Part shown: one piece after another, positions 44,501-54,100 of the stretch
Layout: every line of letters starts with the position of its first letter
Numbering within the stretch: the stretch's first letter is position 1
NCBI GenBank assembly: GCA_037349105.1
Contig: JAYJMM010000039.1
Location: 1,240,001 to 1,304,000 of the forward strand
DNA from: Limnomonas spitsbergensis
Taxonomy: Eukaryota; Chlorophyta; Chlorophyceae; Chlamydomonadales
Direction of reading: 5' to 3'
Length of the DNA: 64,000 nucleotides
The notes under the pieces: generated by a model
What the model was told of the DNA's origin: nothing
The model's input: only the letters and a program-made list of their open reading frames with translations
Database searches by the model: none
Program-made: the position numbers and the translations under genes

Positions 44501-46295
44501 GAGCGCAAGCAAGCACACGGGGGACGGGTCAAAAAGTTTAATTGCAAATTCGATCTGAATGCTGTGCCAGAGCGAGGATGCCGGGACAAACACAAAGACG
44601 GGTAAGAAAACGGCTTGGCCAGTGCTATTGCACGGACTGCCGATATCTGGCCCATAGCCAAGCTGGTAACTCCGCATTTCCACCCATATGGTGCATGGGC
44701 GGCGGCGCAGACCTGTGTGGTGCTGCACTCACCACCTGACTCGCCTAGGGCCAGCATGGGCTTGCGTAAGTGCCACCGAACCTGTTTGTGCCACCGGCCC
44801 CACATCACTCTTGAGGACCCTGTACGTCACACCAGGGGGTCACGGTCACACTAACCCCGTCTCAGTATAACCATTCAGAACTGCCCCCCACCACCTCCTC
44901 CTGTGCAGGCCTGAGTGGTGCCACGCCTCTAGTACCCAATTACCCACCTTGTCTTGCGCCAGCACTGGCCCCGCGTCACACTTGAGAACCGTGTACGCCA
45001 CGCTGACGCCTGTCTCAGGGACGCCGTCCTGTACTGCTCGCTGCACGGGTGCCGCGCCGCGGTACCTGCTCAAGCAAGTTACCAGGGTAAAGCGGGCTGA
45101 GACACATTTGCCGACTGCGGCTTTCCAACACCGCTTTACAACACAGGCGCCAGGGTAAAAGCGGGCTGAGACACATCAAACGTCCTATAGCTCTCCAACA
45201 CTGCTTTCCAGATCCAGGATGTCCCAGGAGGCCCGGATCCAGGAGGGTATGTATGTTTCTTCTTTGCACAGAAATCCACTGCCTCTGCCACTACCACTGC
45301 CACTACCACTGCCACTGCCACTACCACTGCCACTACCACTGCCACTGCCACTGCCACCTTCCTGCAAACCTATATACTACATTGTTCCAAAGTAGAGCGT
45401 TGAAAGGGGAAGCTGCTGCCATGACCCCCCCCCATAGAATTTTCCTCGTCATTAGTTCATTGCACATGTAAGAAACTCAGGGTTTCTTGTCTATTACGTG
45501 AAAGTGCTTGCAACAGAAGCACTACGGTTTTCTCCAAAGAGGGTGGGTGGGATGGTACTACAGAGGTGCGACAGAGTGCGGAAGACACAATTGAATCACG
45601 ATTAGAAGCGCTAAAAGAAGCTCATAAGCTCTGTTATTGACAGGTTAAGAAACAGCAAGTTCCCTGCCCATAACACATTATGGGCTTGCCACAGCTCATG
45701 CGAAGGTCGTGGTTCAGGCTCATTCTGCCACAAATCATAGCTACCAAAAAAACGGAATATGGACTATTCCAGATTCCGTGCATACCGAAACTAGATTTTC
45801 TGCATTGCATAAAAGAAAATCTGCAACTCCTCAGAGTGCTTCCTCGCATTAAGGCACTCTCGACAGCCTTATGCCTACCGCCTCTGCTCGAAAGTCCTAC
45901 CTTTCATGCACCCTCGACAGCCATTGAGGATCCATGTAAGGAACGATTCAAAATTCAAATTCAAAACTTGAAGCAGTTGAGACTGCCAGCGACCCCCCCC
46001 ACCTGGGCAGCAGGCTGGGGTGGATGTTGAGCGTCCCGAGACGCGGAATGTCGAGGAAGCTCTGAGGCAGCATGTTCCCATAGGCAGCCGTAACGCACAG
46101 GTCAGGCTGCAGGGCACGCAGCGCATCCAGGAACGACTCCTGACAGCAGCAACAGCAGCAGCAGCAACATTAACAGTGCCAATGACAGCAACAGCAGCAG
46201 CAGTATGTGCAGCAGCAACAGCAGCAGCAACAACATCAACAGTGGCAATGACAGCAACAGCAGCAGCAGCAATATGTGCAGCAGAAACAGCAGCT

Positions 46296-46329
<34 letters not shown>

Positions 46330-46376
46330 TATGTGCAGCGGCAACAGCAGCAATATGTGCAGCAGCAACAGCAGCT

Positions 46377-46422
<46 letters not shown>

Positions 46423-47965
46423 AGTAGCAGTAGCAATAGCAGAATAATCATCATCGTCACTGTCAGCAGCAGCAGCTTCATAATGATCGTCAGGATCGCC
46501 ACCCCCACCATCACCTGGGGAACTAGGTCAGGGTTGCGCATCCTGGCACTTAGAGAGAGCGTTGAAAGATTGCTTGTAACAGCATCCTTGTCCTCATCCT
46601 CAGCAGGGCTCCATTTTGGGGTTTATAAAGCATGGGAGCGAGTGAGAGCCTAGAAACACAGGCCTTGGTTCACACGTACGTGAAATGGGGCTCTGGGTGT
46701 AAAAATGGGGCATGGGGCATACCAACAGTCGACGGGCACTCAAATTGGGGCACGGGTGCTAAAATGGGGCTGAAAATAGGGAAATAGGACTCAAGTCTCT
46801 GTCCCCTGTTTTAAGGATAGCACGATTGAAAGATTTTTGCTACAAATGAGTATAAAAATAGCACACACAGCTGCTCCTGTATTGAAGTGGGATACGTAGC
46901 GACCATGATCTATCCTTACATCTTGAGAGTCCCCTTGGTTCGAGTGGTAAAAACCACGCTTTAACCTGTGCCCGAATTGCCCACCTCCTTGGCTGATCGG
47001 GGGCAGAGGACTGCACTGTCTGGCAGGCCCAGGTCACGAGCGGCCTGCTCGACAGGCGTGGGCAGCGGCGTGCTCTTGTTGCCCCGGCCGCGTGGTTTCC
47101 CGGGCTGGCTCACCACAGCTGCGATCTGGTTGCAATGAATCGCGTGGGATGCAAACCATGTCAGTTGGGAGGGCCGCAGGCCTGGGTTCCACCAGACATG
47201 CACCTCAGCCGTGCTGGCCGCGCATCAGAGCACCGCCACGCCCAAGATCCAGGGTTTTGATATTTGCGCGTCTGACAAAGCCCCCCACCCCAACCCGCGC
47301 AACAAGAAAATAATGTGAGGGAGGGCCGGCGATCTGACAGCCTTCAAGTGCCCGTCCAAATGTCTGCGCCCGCCATGGCCGCGCATTTGTGTGTGATGCG
47401 TTGTGTTTCTTTTAGTGCGCACCAGACCACCTTTGAGGGGCTGCGGTGCGGCCATGACAAAGCCAATGCGGATCAAGTCATGAGCGGCCTACCGCCGGTG
47501 GCCCGAGCAGGAGGGTTTGCTGCACCAGCCCCCTCAGCCTTAGGCCATAATGTTGATGCATAGAAGCTGTGTCGCACTAAAATGATTGGTGGTGTCGGCC
47601 GCTGCCCGCTGCCGAAGCCAAATGCATGCGCATGACTTGCCTCATACAGTGCCCCTTCTTTTTGAGAGGCCTGGAAAAGATCCTGCAGGGCTCCTGCAGC
47701 CACCTGTGAGACAAGGGTGTGTGTGGCGGTGGGGCACGCATGGGAGGCAGTGCGCAATGCATGGAAACGTGTTGACGGATGCAGCACCCTTGTAAGCTCA
47801 GGTTGATTTCATAGCTGATTCTTGAGCTGTTTTCACCTCGGGCGTGCCCAGGAAAACGATTTTCTGCTTGGCGCTGTTTACATGGCAAAGGATCGACCGG
47901 CGTCTCCCTGGGTCAGCCTTGGGGCGCCATGTGGGCCTCGCTTGCAGACGGCCACCCAGTATCAT
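41526..47965 (-). CDS. Methionyl-tRNA formyltransferase, organelle-type
   Basis: Nine exons (47965-47837, 47703-47641, 47125-46985, 46139-46003, 45065-44948, 43554-43396, 42921-42795, 41986-41829, 41636-41526) give 380 residues. The first 30 residues are rich in Arg and Ser with no acidic residue but one Asp, which suits a mitochondrial or plastid presequence. The N-terminal Rossmann domain starts KIVFLGTPEVAA and continues IAAVVSQPGKPRGRGNK. The active site LNIHPSLLPRYRGAAPVQ (residues 148 onward) and D187 in CDAGPV match the Asn-His-Asp triad of the family. The C-terminal OB-like domain contains LHNKVRAFAGWPG. The enzyme formylates initiator Met-tRNA with 10-formyl-tetrahydrofolate in organelles. 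The exon 2 donor is GAG|GCAAGT, a GC-AG intron. Transcription is divergent from SurE. Confidence 0.94.
42045..42180 (-). repeat. Dispersed repeat family 3 copy
   Basis: On the plus strand it shows a pyrimidine-rich run, TTAGGCGGCCACGCGGCCG and CCCAGAGGTGTAACGTCATT. The complement order recurs at about 5256, 26130, 26360, 31485 and 32410. It lies in the intron before formyltransferase exon 8. Confidence 0.78.
42325..42485. repeat. About 50-bp tandem repeat GGGCCAGCACCAAC
   Basis: Three units with GGCCAGCACCA and GTAGTCCTCAGCAGCT lie in the intron before formyltransferase exon 8. Confidence 0.85.
43560..44170 (-). repeat. 111-bp array from formyltransferase exon 6 acceptor edge
   Basis: The motif CTGCATGTCAAGGTC (plus strand) occurs in the real exon at 43531 and in the intron at 43642, 43752, 43863, 43974 and 44128. 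On the minus strand each unit keeps a CGCAG or TGCAG acceptor, then the exon start coding VLLDLDMQ, then intron sequence AGATCCAGCATAG with stops. Five decoy acceptors therefore precede the real one. Confidence 0.95.
44778..44870 (-). repeat. Diverged copy of formyltransferase exon 5 3' part
   Basis: On the plus strand TGAGGACCCTGTACGTCACA and GCCACCGGCCCCACATCAC parallel the exon text TGAGAACCGTGTACGCCACG and GCCAGCACTGGCCCCGCGTCAC. The copy lies about 120 bp into the following intron. Confidence 0.75.
45285..45358. repeat. CCACTG/CCACTA hexamer-type microsatellite
   Basis: Alternating CCACTACCACTG units run for about 70 bp in the intron before formyltransferase exon 5. Confidence 0.92.
46141..46432. 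repeat. (CAG)n tract abutting formyltransferase exon 4 acceptor
   Basis: About 290 bp of CAG with CAA, TATGTG and similar interruptions, ending in an uninterrupted run near 46377-46421. On the gene strand it is (CTG)n running up to the TGTCAG|GAG acceptor at 46140. Confidence 0.95.
47400..47580 (-). repeat. Dispersed repeat family 1 copy
   Basis: In reverse orientation: GTGCGCACCAGACCACCTTTG, GCGGCCTACCGCCGG and GGGTTTGCTGCACCAGCCCC. It lies in formyltransferase intron 2. Confidence 0.75.
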
Positions 47966-48114
47966 ACAGTTTTCCAGAGTTTTTAATGCCCAGATGAATA
48001 GACAGCTCGCCGATAGGACGCCGGTCAGGCCAACGGTTCCCCTGTTGCCAACTGATCCTGGATCTGGATCTACAGGTCACTAAACCAGTCAGGACTGAAC
48101 GCGTCAAGCTGAAA
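47966..48114. promoter_or_regulatory. Divergent promoter of formyltransferase and SurE
   Basis: Only 149 bp separate the two start codons, which face away from each other, so both promoters must lie in or overlap this stretch. No clear TATA box is seen. Confidence 0.55.
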
Positions 48115-51100
48115 ATGACGGACTCGATTCAAGAAGTGAGCATCGCGCCTCCGAGATACAACATCCTAGTCTCTAACGATGACGGCATAAAGGCGCCGGG
48201 CATTAAGGCGCTGGTGAAGCAGCTCGTCGAGGCCAACTTCGCCGCGGTGACGGTGTGCGCGCCCAAGGCGGAGTGCTCGGGGCAGGTGAGGTAACATGGG
48301 CGCAGTTGACTCGGCGGAATCGCCTAAAGCATGAACCTGCTAGTCGTGAAAAGTAAGGTGTTGAAGGAGTGCCAATAGGGAGGGAGGCATGCTGCATATG
48401 CGCTCTGGGGGGGGAATGCTCAGGGCATGTGAGGCTGCATGGGGCCGTTATGACGAGGGAATTACTCAAAAACTAAATTTGAGAGATGCGGACAGTGGAA
48501 TATATGATATTGGACAAGAGGGAGGGACGGATGTTGCTCATGCGCTCCGAAGGCTAAGTGTTAGGGGCAGGCGAGGCTGCATGGGGTTGTCGATCCGGGT
48601 ATGTTGGGGAAATCGCATTGAGGTGCATGCTGTGACATATTGAGGGTGTGCCAGGAGGGAGGGAAGGAGGGTGGGAGGGATGCTGACCATGAACTCCCAG
48701 GGCGGAGTGTTTGGGGACGATGAGGCTGCATGGGGCTGTCCATATAGTTATGTTGAGAAAATCGTTGTAAGGTGCAGGCAGTGAGATCTTGAGGGGTGCG
48801 CCAGGAGGGAGGGAGGGTGGGAGGGATGCTGACCATGCGCTCCAAAGGCGGATTGTTTCTGGAAGGTGAGGCTGCGTGGGCGGTCAAGCGGTCATCTTGG
48901 AACTGACTTTGAGGTACAGGCAATGGAATGTTCCAGGATTCCAAGATGTACGCGGGGAGGAAGGGAGGCCGCTCCTGCGGGACGCGGCCTAGGCCCATGC
49001 CACACTTCTTCCTTAACCCTCATGCCCCAGCGGGGCGTACTTTTCATTCTTCCTACACTCCGAAGGGCGAGTGAGGCTGCATGGGGCGCGCTTGTATTGG
49101 GGGGGGACCGCTCAAAAAGAGAATCTGCGATATGCCGACCATGGATTATCAAGGGGGGGGGGCCATAAGGGAGAGGGATGCTGCTCATGGGCTCCTGTAG
49201 CAGGGTTCCACAGGTCGTGACTTCCCATCTGGCCACCTCATGACAGCATGCTGCCTGAAAGCTGGGACACTGGAAAGGGTCCAGTGGCCGCAAGGCTTTA
49301 GGGTTTACCCTAAACCCTAAACCCACTGGAAAGGGTTCAGTGGCTGAATCATGTCCCCAATCAGAACCGCGTTGATGTATGAAGCGCAAGCCGCTATGAA
49401 CGTCTTGTGCAAGATGTCCGTTGTGGCTTGAGCCTCATAATTCAACAAACATTTATCCAGAAGACCAGAACATGATTTATTTCTGCAGTTCCGGCCGGGT
49501 GCCCGCTCGCCTGGTGAGGCTTCCCCCATTGAGATGCAAGCTTGACACGACTAATCCCCAAGAACACTGTTACGAAACAGCTTGATCATCGCTGTGAATA
49601 ATTTGCGCAGTCGCATGCCATCACACTGGGTCGATACATGACGGCGTTCCCCTCGGAAGCCCATGCGGACGTCGAGGAGGCTTGGGCTGTGGACGGGACG
49701 CCAGCAGACTCGGTGATGCTCGCTTTGCATTCCGCTTGCCTGAAGGTGCGTTAATGAGGCAATGCATCGCCCCTTTTGCGTGCAATCACATGGCCTGCCA
49801 GGAACCCGCTCGTATGTGGGTGGGCAGGGGGTGTCGCAATCTGCCAGCCCACCCTGCCACCCCACCCTGCCACCCCGCCACCTGATGACCCTGCCGAGGC
49901 TCTAGGCCTGTTCTAGTTGTTGATCTCAGGGTTGTAAAATATGGATCTGACACTGGAGATCTGAGGTCATGGGTCTGAGGCTTTAGAGCTGAGGTTGTGG
50001 ATCTGAGAAGCACCAAGCCTGTCCTGGCTGTGGATTTGAGAAGCTTCTGTCCTTCTCACGCTCACCACAGAACTCACGGTCCCTGCCAGTCTGATTCTGA
50101 GGGCATGATGAAATGCGAGATAGAGACGTGTCCAACAGGTGCCGCTCGGCCTTGTGCCCCCTGCCAGAGTTTATTTTTTCGTGTACTCAGCTACATGTCA
50201 GCTACATTCCGGCCGCTGGCCGGAGGCCCCATTTATGGCCAGCCTTGCTGCTTCGGCCACCAGTTACAGGCCGGTCCAGGTTTGGTCTTAATTGGGCCTT
50301 CGGCGGCCGCTCGGCCGCCTGCCGAAGTTGGACTTGTAGCCGAGAAAAAGAAGCACTGCCCCTTGCCAACTGAAAGCAAGGCAAATGCTTGGGAGAGGGG
50401 GGGGGAGGGCTCAGGAAGGCGTCGATGGCTCCAGGCAAACAAGCCGTTTGTTTGGAGTGCCTAGTCCTCGACCAGCATGTGGAACCAGTGCTGGCAGCTG
50501 TCAAGCCTGTAGTTGCGCTCTTACTGAAAGTTGGGTGCCGATGACCTGGGCGATAGGGTTTGTAAGGGTTGAGGCGGGCTTGCCTCGGTTGCATGAGGGA
50601 ATGTTGATCTGGCGGCTTAGCCTGTTGATCTGGCGGCCTCGCCTGTTGATCTGGCGGCTTAGCCTGTTGATCTGGCGGCCTAGCCTGTTGATCTGGCGGC
50701 CTAGCCTATTGAGGCTCATGATGCACTTGTCTGCGTTTCAGGCAGAGAAGTTTGACCTGGTCGTGTGCGGAATAAACCGTGGAGACAACTGCGGCCGACA
50801 TGTTCTGTATTCTGGAACGGTCGGACAGGCCCAAGAGGCGGCGTGCAAGGTGAGAGGGTTCAACCCTAAACCCTAGAGCAAGTGTGTGCCTTGTACTCCG
50901 GAATGGCCGCACAGGCTCAAGTGGCGGCAAGCAATGTGACGTCATGCATTTTCATCGGCAAGAGAACTCCGTCGATTCCCTAGGATAAGTTATGAATACA
51001 TACGGGACCGTGTCTCCCACCCAGTTGGGCAGGCCCAAGTGGCGGCATGTGGGGTGGGAGCATAGGCCCCCCTCCTAATTTATTTTTTCCTCATTTAATT

Positions 51101-54100
51101 TATTTTTTGATCGCCAGGGAATTCCCTGCGGTCGGCATGTAGCTGACATGAAGCTGATTGTCACTGGCCTCAATCTCATACGGTATAATATCAAACAATC
51201 CCATACGTTATAATATCAAACAGTCCTACACAATTCGCCCCCCCCCCTCGAAAACAGCAAGACTGCCTCACATAGGGCACTGCTATTGCTTGACCCTTGT
51301 CCTCCCTGCTTGCTTAAGTGAGCTGGCGCTGCGGCCTCAAGTGCTGCTCCTGGCATTGTTCTTGGGCCAAACAACCAACGTGATATTAGATATTAGACAT
51401 TACCCCACCCTTGCCCTCCCTGCTTGCATAAGTGCTTAACCAGTGTTTATTTTGTCGTGACTCGGCTACATGTCAGCTACACTCAGGCTGCTGGCCGAAG
51501 GCCCCATTTATGGCCACAGCCTTGCTGCTCCTTCCACCAGTTGTAGGCTGGTCCAGGTATGGGCCCAATCGGGCCTTTGGTGACCGCGTGGCGGCCCTCC
51601 CAAAGTGGACCCGTAGCCGAAAAAGGAAACGCTGTGCTGCGGCCTCAAGTGCTGCTCCTGGCACTGCCCTTGGACCAAACAACTCACGTGTTCCATTGCA
51701 AGAGGATGAAGAAAAGCCAAGTAAAAAAGCACACCGTGTTGTGTACAATCTCTGAGCCTTCTTACCTGGGTGCCTGAGCCGGTTGGAAGTCCAGGCTTGA
51801 GCGCCTTACGGCAAGCTTGAAATTCCAGGCTTTAGCGCCTTTTGGAACTTGAGCCTGGAGGATCTTATGGAGGCTTGGAAGTCTAGTCTTGGCATTGAGA
51901 CTGGCATAAAGGCCCAGCCTTGAGCGCCTTGTGCCAGGCTTCAGTGGCGGCAAAGCGAACGCCCTCAAAGGTGGTCGGGTGTGCGCTAAAATACTCATGA
52001 TTTCCAGACAAACTCCTGGTGTGTGCGCTAAAATACTGATGGTTTAACTAAGACAAGCTTCTGGTGTGCGCTCTGATAAACTCGTGGAACACAGCCTGGT
52101 GTGCACAAAAAAGACACTAGATCTGCAGTAAAATTTGATGTGCACAAAAGAGATACTTGATCATTAGTTAAGTCTGGTGTGCACAAAAGAGACACATGAG
52201 CTTAAGTAAAATCTGAAATAAATTATTATGTTCAGTGCTCAAAGGCAAGCCTTGTCTGCTTGCATGGCCTACCCGCCAGTGCTCTGTCTCTGGACAACCA
52301 CAGACCTCAGAGACAGGAATCCCTGAATCTTAACCCTAAACCCTAAACCCTTGGCTGTTTGCAGGGCCTGCCCGCCATTGCTCTGTCTCTGGACAACCAC
52401 AGAGCTCGGAAGCAGGAGGACTATGCCCTGGCCGCCAGACTCTCTGTGTCCATCATTAAGGTTAGTAAGCAAGATATAAAGCAATGTAAGAAGCAGCGTG
52501 TGTAGCAAGGTATGAAGCAAGGTATGAAGCAAGGAGTGAAGCAATGTACGAAACAATGTATGAAGCAAGGGGTGAAGCAAGATATGAAGCAAGGTATGAA
52601 GCAAGGTGTGAAGCAAGGTATGAAACAATTTATGAAGCAAGGTGTGAAGCATGGTGTGAAGCAAGGTATGAAGCAAGCAGTGATGTTCGCAGGAGGACTG
52701 CTGTCTGGCCGCTAGGCTGTCACACGATAATTCGGTGACCGTGCTAATACCGTAGCTACAACCGCTTTATCTGCACATACATATTTCAAGTAGTCGTTAG
52801 CATCTGAACGTGAGCGTTAGATTACGCCTAGCTTCTTTATACCCTTTCTAAGCGTGATCCGGGCCTGCCGGACACGCACCGCCGTCTTTTATCTTGCAGC
52901 TCTGATGACCTTTGATTCTCAGAGCTGTTATCGCTCGCTGTAAAACTGACGTTAAACAGTCTACAGAAGAGCACGCATTTAAGTTGCAGAGCGCCATAAG
53001 CCCGAGCCTCCAGCCTGCCAGAGTTCAGAGCACATCACACGCCCGAAGCTCATCCGCAAGGCTGCCAGTCGGCGTCTCGCTCTCTGAGAGTCCCGCACAA
53101 CACCTTCACCAAGATCTCGCCTACCCGCCTTCGTGAAGAGAGCACGCATCTCCGCGCTGAGGCGCAGGCGAGTCCCTTTCACCTCGACCGTCACTAACCT
53201 GCCCTAGTCTGCGTGATCAGACGAGCACACGCTTCTAGGAGAGCCATTCTCTCCTAGGCCTAGGGCAACCTTATTTTTAGAGATCGGGTAGGCGTGCACC
53301 CATAACGGGGCAGCCTGACCCTAGTCAATTCCAGGCCGTTACCTCTTGTACCGCCTTCACAGTTTTAGTGCCAGCTCAGCATTACGCTGTAGTAGTTTCT
53401 CAGCTTCCCTTTATAGTCCTTTACCTGTCCTATTTAGGTCAGCACCATTTTGGCACGCTAACGGTAATAGCACGCGACAAGGCCCTCTCTGTCCGTAATC
53501 AAAGTCAGTAAGCAATGCAGCAAGGTACGAACGAAGGTTTGAAGCAAGGTATGAGGCAAGGTATGAATGAAGGTGTGAAGTAAGGTATGAGGGAAGGTAT
53601 GAGGCAAGGTATGGAGCAAGGTATGAATGAAGGGTGTGAAGTAAGGTATGAGGCAAGGTATGAAGCAAGTTATGAGGCAAGGTATGAGGCAAGGTATGAA
53701 TGAAGGTGTGAAGCAAGGTATGAGGCTAGGTATGAATGAAGGTGTGAAGCAAGGTATGAGGCAAGGTATGAGCAAGGTGTGAATGAAGGTGTGAAGCAAG
53801 GTATGAGGCAAGGTATGAAGTAGGCAGTGATATGAGCAGGAGGACTGCTGTCTGGCCGCCCAGGTTGTCTCTGTCCATCATCAAGGCCAGTCAGCCAGGA
53901 TGCCGGCTATCAAGCCAGCTATGGAAATAAGAAGGAAGCTGTGAAAGAATCTGTGATGCAAGCTCTGAAGAAAGCTATGAATCAAGCTGTGAAAAAGCTA
54001 TTAAGGAAGCTATGAACCAAGCTGTGAAGCAGCATGTGAAGCAACATATGAAGAAATACATGAGGCCAGGTATGAGGCGAAATGTATGAGGCCCGCAATA

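Noticed and set aside
46020..46653. Poly-alanine, poly-serine and poly-glutamine frames
   Set aside because: They are translations of the intronic (CAG)n tract.
50233..51748. Minus-strand frames of about 70-130 codons
   Set aside because: They run through family 1 repeat copies and have no domain.
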